Source: Bacteroidales bacterium (GTDB lineage Bacteria > Bacteroidota > Bacteroidia > Bacteroidales > B39-G9). Taken from it: DNA of 6,847 nt. This document shows, one piece after another, positions 1 through 5,392 of the stretch. Each line of letters begins with the position of its first letter. The first letter of the stretch is position 1. The notes under the pieces are model-generated. The model searched no databases and had not been told where the DNA came from. It was given only the letters and a program-made list of their open reading frames with translations. Made by a program: the position numbers and the translations under genes. The stretch covers positions 1 through 6,847 of the forward strand of contig JAGLDO010000138.1 of assembly GCA_023145555.1 (NCBI GenBank), in the 5' to 3' direction.

Positions 1-6
1 CAAAAA

Positions 7-37
7 TTTGTATTGAGTATTTTTATAATTATATTTG
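7..37 (+). promoter_or_regulatory. Bacteroidota-type promoter of the lipoprotein gene
   Basis: A -33 box TTTG (7-10) is followed after 19 nt by TATATTTG (30-37), a full match to the Bacteroidota -7 consensus TAnnTTTG. The start codon of the lipoprotein gene lies 36 nt further on. The same box spacing occurs in front of rpsF, which strengthens the call. The 5' leader would be about 30 nt, AT-rich and without a Shine-Dalgarno sequence. Confidence 0.7.
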
Positions 38-73
38 ATAATAAATTTAAATCATTAACTAAAAATTGTAATT

Positions 74-643
74 ATGAAAATGAAAATTGGTAGTTTATCA
101 TTAGCATTTGTATTAACTTTATTTTTATTAAGCTCATGTGGTGGTTCAAAGACTACTACAGGAAATAAATTTAAAGAGATTACTGTTCCTTGTTCTAAAG
201 AAGGTCGCTCAAATTCTGATTATTTTAGAGCAAGCAGTGTAGGTAAAAGTAGAGATTTAGCAACATCAAAAGAAAAAGCTTTATTACTTACAAAACAACG
301 TTTAGCTTCATTAATCAGCTCAACTCTTAAATCTGTTACCGAACGTTACGTTAACGATATGCAAATTGGAGAAGAAACAGAATTTGAACAAACTTTTGAA
401 AACATGACTCGCGACGTTGTAAAACAAAAATTACAAGATATTACCATTATATGTGAAAAAACCGGTGAAAACGACAAAGGTGAGTTTGAAACATACATGG
501 CTCTTGAAGTAAAAAAAGATGTTATTTACAATGGTGTTGACAAAGGTATTTCAAAAGACAAAAAATTGGCAGCTCAGTATGACCGAATGAAATTCAAAGA
601 AAAATTTGATGAAGAAATGAATCAACTTAAAGACGAACAATAG
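74..643 (+). CDS. Small lipoprotein with LPP20-like domain
   Basis: This 189-residue protein opens with a lipoprotein signal peptide: MKMK, a hydrophobic stretch to residue 19, then the lipobox L19-S-S-C22, so C22 should be lipidated after signal peptidase II cleavage. The residues after C22 are GGSK. They lack the acidic CK(D/E)-type signal that sends lipoproteins to the cell surface in this phylum, so a periplasm-facing outer-membrane location is inferred. Residues about 50-155 look like the LPP20 family: a short strand ending VGKS (56-59), a long helix rich in A, K and L (about 61-92), then a helix and two strands ending YMALEVKKD. The tail (156-189) is charged and probably helical. C40 and C127 are the other cysteines. 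The function is unknown; LPP20-type proteins are outer-membrane-associated lipoproteins with no catalytic role established. The gene has its own promoter and terminator, so it is probably monocistronic. The ATG at 80 is an equally possible start. The next gene carries a diverged copy of the same domain. Confidence 0.85.
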   Translation: MKMKIGSLSLAFVLTLFLLSSCGGSKTTTGNKFKEITVPCSKEGRSNSDYFRASSVGKSRDLATSKEKALLLTKQRLASLISSTLKSVTERYVNDMQIGEETEFEQTFENMTRDVVKQKLQDITIICEKTGENDKGEFETYMALEVKKDVIYNGVDKGISKDKKLAAQYDRMKFKEKFDEEMNQLKDEQ

Positions 644-662
644 TTTATATTGATTAAATATT

Positions 663-697
663 AAATCAGCAGCAATTTTTGCTGCTGATTTTTTTTT
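663..697 (+). terminator. Intrinsic terminator after the lipoprotein gene
   Basis: A 13-bp perfect stem (663-675 pairing with 679-691) has the core CAGCAGC/GCTGCTG and a 3-nt T loop. It runs straight into a T tract (689-697). It lies 20 nt after the stop codon and separates the lipoprotein gene from the next gene on the same strand. Confidence 0.9.
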
Positions 698-745
698 CAT
701 TATTATTTTTTTGTAACTTGTACATGAATTTTTAAATTTTATGAA

Positions 746-2044
746 ATGAAAAAAATATTACTAATTGCACTTACTTTACTAACAGTTACAGCATCATATA
801 ACCCTATCTATGCTCAAAAAAAGAGAAAAGTGCTCAAAAAAAGTGAAAAACATGCACCAAAATGGGTTAACGGTCTTGAAGAAGATTTTATTATTGTAGT
901 TGGTTCGGGCAGTGACATTGAGCAAGCACAGCAAAATGCCCTTAATAAAGTTAAAGAGCGTATTGTAACATCAATTGCCGAAAACATTAAAACAAGCAGT
1001 GATTATCAAAAAAAAGAACTTACTGCCAATAATGTTTCTAACTTTTTTGAAAATTATGAAACTAACACAAAAACTCAATCTGCTGATATAGCTTTTGTTA
1101 AAGGTATTTCGCTTAGTAAAGCCTCTGCCTTTTATTGGGAAGAGGTAAGAGAAAGTAATGGTATGACCAGGTCTTATTACCATATTAAATATCCTTTTAG
1201 CAAATTTCGTTTAAAAAAATTAATACTCGAATTTGAAAAAGCTGATAAGAAACTAACAGAGCAATTAACTGCTATAACTGATAATATTGATAATATAAAC
1301 TCAATTGAAAAAATTATTAACAATATTAAAGAACTTGAAAGCTTAAAAGAATCTTTTATTGATCAACGAAAAAAGACTGCTGAGCTAGGAATCATTAAGC
1401 TTAAATCAAAACTTAAATCGATTGCAATTGTACCAATAGAAAATACTTTGGGACAAATTGTTTACTCATTAAAAATTGGTGATAAAGTAGTTACAACTGC
1501 TCGAAAACCAAGAGTAACATCAAAATGTGCTAAAATTATTTCTACTTTAAATAACCAAGAAACCTGGACTATTACTTATGATTATTCTAATTGTTACGAA
1601 GATCCTGACAATTGTATTAAAGTAGAATATAATTTTTCAGGCGTTAAAGTAAAAAATCAATTTAATTTTAATATTAATGCAAATAAAATTGAGGTTTATA
1701 TTCACGATGATATTAATCTTTCTGCATTAGAAAAAGAAGATAGCACAATTACAAGAACAAAATGTAATATGGTCGTTGTTTCAAAATATGATAGTCCTTT
1801 TATTGTTGAAAAAGTTATTTTAAAATGGAAAAGCCTTGCTCCCGTTATTATTAGTGATATTAATATGGAATTTCAAGGGAAAGGAAATCATGATTTAGAA
1901 TTGTTTATTGAGCAACCACTTGATAAAGAGCAATATAGTGCAAAAAAACAATCACTGGTTTCAGGAAGCATACATTATGCTTCGCCATCAGGAGAAAAAC
2001 GAACTTATAAATTATATAATCAGCAAATTACTACTGACTGGTAG
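746..2044 (+). CDS. Exported protein: LPP20-like domain, helical linker, beta-rich tail
   Basis: This 432-residue protein has a signal peptide of the signal peptidase I type: MKK, a hydrophobic core, and probable cleavage after I21-Y22-A23. The mature start is very basic (QKKRKVLKKSEK). Residues about 37-155 look like an LPP20-type domain: the PKWV entry motif (38-41), a strand ending VVGSGSD (51-57), and a long helix EQAQQNALNKVKERI. This section lines up well with the upstream lipoprotein. Residues about 153-224 are charged, heptad-like and probably coiled coil. The C-terminal half (about 225-432) is predicted beta-rich and contains four cysteines (C261, C283, C290, C340) that could form disulfides in the periplasm; I do not recognise this part. 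No catalytic motif is evident, so a periplasmic or envelope structural role is an inference. The upstream terminator implies a separate promoter. Only a weak candidate is visible (TAACTTG at 714-720, one T short of consensus, no -33 box). There is no Shine-Dalgarno sequence. The ATG at 741 gives only a two-codon reading frame, so 746 is the start. Confidence 0.8.
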   Translation: MKKILLIALTLLTVTASYNPIYAQKKRKVLKKSEKHAPKWVNGLEEDFIIVVGSGSDIEQAQQNALNKVKERIVTSIAENIKTSSDYQKKELTANNVSNFFENYETNTKTQSADIAFVKGISLSKASAFYWEEVRESNGMTRSYYHIKYPFSKFRLKKLILEFEKADKKLTEQLTAITDNIDNINSIEKIINNIKELESLKESFIDQRKKTAELGIIKLKSKLKSIAIVPIENTLGQIVYSLKIGDKVVTTARKPRVTSKCAKIISTLNNQETWTITYDYSNCYEDPDNCIKVEYNFSGVKVKNQFNFNINANKIEVYIHDDINLSALEKEDSTITRTKCNMVVVSKYDSPFIVEKVILKWKSLAPVIISDINMEFQGKGNHDLELFIEQPLDKEQYSAKKQSLVSGSIHYASPSGEKRTYKLYNQQITTDW

Positions 2045-2082
2045 GATATATAGTTAAAAGTAGAAAGTTAAGAGATAAGAAT

Positions 2083-2128
2083 TCGCAGATTTGTTATAAA
2101 TTTTCAATAATAAATCTGCGATTTTTTT
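2083..2128 (+). terminator. Intrinsic terminator between convergent genes
   Basis: A 10-bp perfect stem (TCGCAGATTT 2083-2092 with AAATCTGCGA 2112-2121) closes a 19-nt loop that can partly pair again. It is followed by T7 (2122-2128). The T run is on the + strand, so it mainly serves the exported-protein gene. The reverse strand has only a weak T-rich sequence beyond the stem, so termination of dnaX here is possible but less certain. Confidence 0.85.
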
Positions 2129-2135
2129 ATCCAAT

Positions 2136-3869
2136 TTATTTAAAATCAAGATTAAACTGTTGCTTTAATTTATCGAGATTTGGATTTATTTTATTTAGGT
2201 GTTCATATTTATCTGCATCAGTATAAAGTTTTGCTTTTTCATTTTTCTTTTCTGTAATAACATATTGCAAACTTATATTATTAGTCTTAAGATCTTGCTT
2301 TAAAAAATTAACTAAACCTGTTTTTTCTGTTTTAATTTCATTTTCTTGAATAGGATTTAATATTTGAAGTTCTACAACATTTTCATCCTTCAGAACAGGA
2401 ATGCTTGTGTTTAAAGTGCTGTATAAGTGAGGTTTATCAATTTTAATTTTTTCGGTAAACTTATTCCATGATGAAATCAATTCTTCTTGAGTAAACTTAT
2501 TATTACCAAAATTTTCACTTGCTTGTGAAATTGGTGCAGAATCATTCTCTTTATAATTTACGGGATTATTGATTAAATTACCATTAAAGGCGTCTTTAAT
2601 TGATGGGCTTGAAGAAATATGATGTTTTAATTTAAGTTCTCGTTTTTTTTCTACTTTAATTGATGAAGATATTGATTTGCTTATGTGTTTATTTTCTGTT
2701 TGCTCTTTATCTGTAAATTCATCTATTTTTTGAGTTTGTTCTGTTTTTTCAGCTACTTCAGACTCTTTTTTTTTTAAATTAATAAGGTTGCATAATTGAA
2801 CTAAAGCTAATTCAACATGTAAGCGTTTATTTATACTAGCTTTGTAGTTTAAATCAAAAGAGTTCGCAATATTTAATGCAGAAAATAAAAAATCGATTGA
2901 ACAAAGAGCCGATTGTTTTTTATAATTATCGCGTATTCCGGCACCTACTTCTAAAAGTTGAACAGTTTTCTGGTCTTTACAAACCATCAAATCACGGAAG
3001 TGCTTGCTTAATCCGGAAAGGAAATTGTGAGCGTCAAAGCCTTGATTAAGAATATCGTTAAATATTAATAAGACATTAGAGATATCTTCTGCAAGAAATG
3101 CAGTAGTTAATTTAAAATAATAATCGTAGTCGAGAACGTTTAAATTTTCAATAACACTCTTATAAGTTATGTTATTACCTGCAAAACTTACAATTTGGTC
3201 AAACATAGAAAGAGCATCTCTTAATGACCCGTCGGATTTTTGAGCAATAATAGTTAAAGCATCAACTTCATAATTAATATTTTCACTATTTGCGACATAC
3301 TCAAGATGCTTAACAATATCGTTAATTTCAATACGATGAAAATCAAATATTTGACAGCGGGATAAAATTGTAGGAATAATTTTGTGTTTTTCGGTAGTTG
3401 CCAAAATGAATATTGCATGAGCAGGAGGTTCTTCAAGAGTTTTTAAAAAAGCATTGAAAGCCTGAGCTGACAACATGTGAACCTCGTCGATTATGTAAAC
3501 GCTGTATTTCCCAATTTGCGGAGGAATACGAACTTGATCGATTAAGTTCCTTATGTCTTCAACAGAATTGTTTGAAGCAGCATCTAACTCATGAATATTA
3601 TATGAGCGATCTTCATTAAAAGAATTACAAGATTCGCACTCATTACACGCTTCATAATCGCTATTTAGGTTGTTACAGTTAATTGTTTTAGCAAAAATAC
3701 GTGCACAAGTTGTTTTACCAACACCTCGTGGACCGCAAAAAAGATATGCGTGTGCCAGATGTTCGTTTTTTATTGCATTTTTTAAAGTTGTAGTAATTGA
3801 TTCTTGGCCAACAACAGAATTAAAATTTGTTGGTCGATATTTTAAGGCTGAAACAATGTAATTTCCCAT
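2136..3869 (-). CDS. dnaX: DNA polymerase III subunit tau/gamma (clamp-loader ATPase)
   Basis: DnaX is the ATPase of the clamp loader that opens and places the sliding clamp on primed DNA; the long form, tau, also ties the loader to polymerase and helicase. All the expected AAA+ signatures are visible: Walker A GPRGVGKT (46-53), a zinc module with C65, C75, C78 and C81, Walker B IIDEVH (126-131), sensor 1 near ATTE (157-160), the arginine-finger motif SRC (170-172) and sensor 2 GSLRDA (214-219). The collar domain runs to about residue 365. It is followed by a low-complexity, lysine/serine-rich linker (about 366-450) and a lineage-specific C-terminal domain ending NLDKLKQQFNLDFK. At 577 residues it has the usual length for Bacteroidota. 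The start MGNYIVSALKYRP matches the family's N-terminus, so no alternative start is needed. There is no Shine-Dalgarno sequence. Transcription is divergent from rpsF. An A10 tract at the collar/linker border could give a short gamma form (separate entry). Confidence 0.97.
   Translation of the reverse strand: MGNYIVSALKYRPTNFNSVVGQESITTTLKNAIKNEHLAHAYLFCGPRGVGKTTCARIFAKTINCNNLNSDYEACNECESCNSFNEDRSYNIHELDAASNNSVEDIRNLIDQVRIPPQIGKYSVYIIDEVHMLSAQAFNAFLKTLEEPPAHAIFILATTEKHKIIPTILSRCQIFDFHRIEINDIVKHLEYVANSENINYEVDALTIIAQKSDGSLRDALSMFDQIVSFAGNNITYKSVIENLNVLDYDYYFKLTTAFLAEDISNVLLIFNDILNQGFDAHNFLSGLSKHFRDLMVCKDQKTVQLLEVGAGIRDNYKKQSALCSIDFLFSALNIANSFDLNYKASINKRLHVELALVQLCNLINLKKKESEVAEKTEQTQKIDEFTDKEQTENKHISKSISSSIKVEKKRELKLKHHISSSPSIKDAFNGNLINNPVNYKENDSAPISQASENFGNNKFTQEELISSWNKFTEKIKIDKPHLYSTLNTSIPVLKDENVVELQILNPIQENEIKTEKTGLVNFLKQDLKTNNISLQYVITEKKNEKAKLYTDADKYEHLNKINPNLDKLKQQFNLDFK
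2766..2775 (-). promoter_or_regulatory. A10 tract in dnaX: candidate slippage site for a gamma form
   Basis: The coding strand reads TTA AAA AAA AAA GAG at codons 365-369, a run of ten A and the longest homopolymer I found in the window. It sits just after the last clamp-loader (collar) domain. One extra A in the mRNA, or a -1 ribosomal shift, would end the protein as KKKRV then TGA (370 residues). One A fewer would give KKKSLK then TAG (371 residues). Either product would be a gamma-like clamp loader lacking the tau tail. Thermus thermophilus dnaX is known to make gamma by transcriptional slippage on an A9 run, while E. coli uses ribosomal frameshifting on an A-rich heptamer. Function here is inferred. 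Alternative-frame stops are common at this base composition, so they are weak support. Confidence 0.45.
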
Positions 3870-3893
3870 TATTATTAATTATATTTTATTGCT

Positions 3894-3901
3894 CAAAGAT
3901 A
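3894..3901 (-). promoter_or_regulatory. Probable -7 promoter box of dnaX
   Basis: On the minus strand the sequence reads TATCTTTG, a full match to TAnnTTTG, ending 24 nt before the dnaX start codon. No TTTG is found at the 19-nt spacing upstream, so only the -7 element is supported. The rest of the gap to rpsF (about 3902-4046) is A/T-only for long stretches and holds nothing else I can name. Confidence 0.5.
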
Positions 3902-4046
3902 GTTAAATATTAAAAAATAAATATAAGTATATTTTAAAAAAAATAAATTAATTTTACATTTTTTATTGCGAAATGAACTTAAATTTTAAACTTTTGTATC
4001 TATATCTATATAAATGAAAGATTTAAAAAAACTTAGCTTAAAAAAA

Positions 4047-4077
4047 TTTGAATTATAAAAAAAAAGTCATACTTTTG
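4047..4077 (+). promoter_or_regulatory. Bacteroidota-type promoter of the rpsF-rpsR-rplI operon
   Basis: TTTG (4047-4050), 19 nt, then TACTTTTG (4070-4077) match the -33/-7 consensus of the Bacteroidota primary sigma factor. The rpsF start codon lies 34 nt after the -7 box. The leader of about 30 nt is A/T-rich, with no Shine-Dalgarno sequence and no room for a structured ribosomal-protein leader. Confidence 0.85.
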
Positions 4078-4111
4078 CACGCTTATAAATAATTAATTAA
4101 AATAAAACGTT

Positions 4112-4462
4112 ATGGTTAATCAGTACGAAACCGTTTTCATCTTAAATCCCGTTTTATCTGAAGCACAGGTAAAGGAAACGGTTGAAAAATTTAAAAAGAT
4201 TATAACTGATAATGACGGGGAAGTTATACATGAAGAGAATTGGGGCTTAAGAAAATTAGCTTACCCAGTTCAAAAAAAATCTACCGGTTTTTACAATCTT
4301 CTTCAATTTAAAGTTGAAGGTGAATTTATTTCTAAAATTGAAATTCAATTTAAACGTGAAGAACGTATTATGCGTTTCTTAGTTACGAGAATGGATAAAT
4401 ACGCTATTCAATACAGTGAAAAAAAAAGAAGTATGAAACAAGCTAAAGAAAAGGAGAAATAG
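4112..4462 (+). CDS. rpsF: Small ribosomal subunit protein bS6
   Basis: bS6 binds the 30S platform as a partner of bS18. The 116-residue protein has the expected start (QYETVFILNPVLSE, 4-17), the conserved central motif WGLRKLAYPVQKKSTGFY (44-61) and the last strand region REERIMRFLVTR (82-93), then a short lysine-rich tail. It is first in an operon with rpsR (2-nt gap) and rplI, a very conserved order. In Bacteroidota, bS6 together with bS18 and bS21 forms the pocket that sequesters the anti-Shine-Dalgarno tail of 16S rRNA (known from the Flavobacterium johnsoniae ribosome). The gene itself has no Shine-Dalgarno sequence, as expected for the phylum. An A9 run (4419-4427) lies in codons for SEKKRS near the end; slippage there would only alter the tail. 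Confidence 0.97.
   Translation: MVNQYETVFILNPVLSEAQVKETVEKFKKIITDNDGEVIHEENWGLRKLAYPVQKKSTGFYNLLQFKVEGEFISKIEIQFKREERIMRFLVTRMDKYAIQYSEKKRSMKQAKEKEK
4451..4456 (+). promoter_or_regulatory. Shine-Dalgarno sequence of rpsR
   Basis: AAGGAG lies 8 nt before the rpsR ATG, inside the last codons of rpsF (KEK-stop). Such a sequence is unusual here: apart from rplI, no other gene in the window has one. Because it is also coding, it could be partly a by-product of a lysine/glutamate tail. Confidence 0.7.
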
Positions 4463-4464
4463 AA

Positions 4465-4731
4465 ATGGCAGATAATTCAGAAATTAGGTATTTAACACCT
4501 GTATCGGTCGACATAAAAAAGAAAAAATATTGTCGGTTCAAGAAGAATAAAATCAAATATATTGATTATAAAGATCCCGAATTTTTAAAAAAATTCTTAA
4601 ACGAACAAGGTAAAATTTTACCACGTAGAATTACAGGAACATCATTAAAATATCAAAGGAAAATTTCAGTAGCAATTAAAAGAGCACGACAAATAGCTTT
4701 ATTGCCTTATGTTGCTGATATGTTAAAATAA
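4465..4731 (+). CDS. rpsR: Small ribosomal subunit protein bS18
   Basis: bS18 sits on the 30S platform beside bS6 and the 3' end of 16S rRNA. The 88-residue protein shows the family motifs in order: YCRF (22-25), IDYKDPEFLKKFL (33-45), GKILPRRITGTS (49-60) and the basic helix RKISVAIKRARQIALLPY (65-82). The start is fixed by a Shine-Dalgarno sequence 8 nt upstream and by the usual MAD-type N-terminus. It is translationally close to rpsF (2-nt gap), which fits equal production of the two partners. In this phylum bS18 contributes to the pocket that hides the anti-Shine-Dalgarno sequence, so a Shine-Dalgarno sequence in front of its own gene is of regulatory interest. Confidence 0.97.
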   Translation: MADNSEIRYLTPVSVDIKKKKYCRFKKNKIKYIDYKDPEFLKKFLNEQGKILPRRITGTSLKYQRKISVAIKRARQIALLPYVADMLK

Positions 4732-4735
4732 TATT

Positions 4736-4742
4736 AAGGAGG
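4736..4742 (+). promoter_or_regulatory. Strong Shine-Dalgarno sequence of rplI
   Basis: AAGGAGG, a seven-base match to the anti-Shine-Dalgarno sequence, lies 7 nt before the rplI ATG. It is in the 18-nt non-coding gap after rpsR, so coding constraint does not explain it. Confidence 0.85.
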
Positions 4743-4749
4743 AAAATTA

Positions 4750-5196
4750 ATGGAAATAATATTAAACAAAGACATAAAAAAATTAGGCAATAAAGATGAT
4801 ATCCTTACTGTTAAAAATGGTTATGGAAGAAATTATCTTATACCTAAAGGTTATGCAATATTAGCTACATCTTCGGCAAAAAAAGTTCTTGCTGAAAATA
4901 TTAAACAAAAAGCTTTTAAACAAGAGAAACTTAAAGAACTTGCATTAGAAACAGCTAAGAAGCTTGAAAACAAAATCATTAAAATTGGTGCTAAAACCAG
5001 CACAACAGGTAAAATTTTTGGTTCTGTTAACACAATTCAAATAGCTGAAGCGATTAAGAAAAAAGGTGTTGATATTGATAGAAAAACAATAGAGATTGAC
5101 CAAGATCATATTAAAGAAATTGGTAAATATATTGCTACAATAAAATTACACAAAGAAGTTAAGTTTGAACTACCTTTTGAGGTTGTTTCTGAATAA
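4750..5196 (+). CDS. rplI: Large ribosomal subunit protein bL9
   Basis: bL9 binds 23S rRNA near the base of the L1 stalk and reaches out from the 50S subunit, where it affects frame maintenance. The 148-residue length matches the family (E. coli 149). The N-terminal RNA-binding domain carries the signature GYGRNYLIPKGYA (24-36). A long connecting helix follows (about 40-75), then the C-terminal domain, including GKIFGSVN and the strand near IATIKLHKEVKFELPFEV. It is last in the rpsF operon, 18 nt after rpsR and directly before a strong terminator. The AAGGAGG upstream decides the start. Confidence 0.97.
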   Translation: MEIILNKDIKKLGNKDDILTVKNGYGRNYLIPKGYAILATSSAKKVLAENIKQKAFKQEKLKELALETAKKLENKIIKIGAKTSTTGKIFGSVNTIQIAEAIKKKGVDIDRKTIEIDQDHIKEIGKYIATIKLHKEVKFELPFEVVSE

Positions 5197-5215
5197 AATA
5201 ATTTCTTTAAATTAT

Positions 5216-5251
5216 AAAAAGCTTCTAAGTTTATTCTTAGAAGCTTTTTTT
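5216..5251. terminator. Bidirectional intrinsic terminator between rplI and the ATPase gene
   Basis: A 14-bp perfect stem (5216-5229 with 5236-5249; core GCTTCTAAG/CTTAGAAGC) encloses a 6-nt loop. The stem is flanked by A5 on the left and T7 on the right, so both strands show a hairpin followed by T residues. It lies 19 nt after the rplI stop and can also stop transcription arriving from the ATPase gene on the minus strand. Confidence 0.9.
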
Positions 5252-5310
5252 ATGATTAAATGCCTAATCTTTTTACTTTTTTATATTTTCTACAGAAATA
5301 ATATTATCTT

Positions 5311-5392
5311 TTCTTTTGCTGCGAATGTACGAATACTTTTTATTAGTGCATTCGTGGCTATTTATTCTTATTAGCGAATTAGCGGCTATTTA
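5311..5392. repeat. GCGAAT-rich intergenic repeat, left copy
   Basis: The copy starts with a T-rich lead and GCTGCGAATGTACGAAT (5318-5334). Two 22-nt units follow, at 5343-5364 and 5371-5392, identical at 18 of 22 positions, both ending GGCTATTTA, with a 28-nt period. A second, more diverged copy in the same orientation lies at 6770-6847 on the other side of the ATPase gene. The last unit overlaps the stop codon of that gene. From memory, repeats with such GCGAATTAGCG words are common between genes in Bacteroidota. No transposase is associated with it. Confidence 0.75.

Noticed and set aside
741..749. ATG at 741 as start of the second exported protein
   Set aside because: It reads ATG AAA TGA, a two-codon frame. 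The ATG at 746 opens directly into a good signal peptide.
2051..2080. Purine-rich AGTTAAAAGTAGAAAGTTAAG stretch as a repeat element
   Set aside because: It is low-complexity sequence with no second copy in the window. It resembles drifted intergenic filler, so no feature was called.
2643..2650. A8 run in dnaX as a second slippage site
   Set aside because: It lies inside the linker, is shorter, and has no domain-border logic. Treated as a base-composition effect and used as a control for the A10 argument.
3254..3861. Open frames overlapping dnaX in other frames
   Set aside because: They are shadows of the highly conserved dnaX coding region, with no independent start signals.
4078..4140. S6:S18 autoregulatory RNA leader in front of or at the start of rpsF
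   Set aside because: The leader is only about 30 nt and A/T-rich. The single CCG near 4131 is inside the coding region, and I could not build the two-stem structure around it.
4419..4427. A9 run near the end of rpsF as a recoding site
   Set aside because: It only affects the lysine-rich tail of bS6, and the AAA-rich codons fit the ordinary codon use of the genome.
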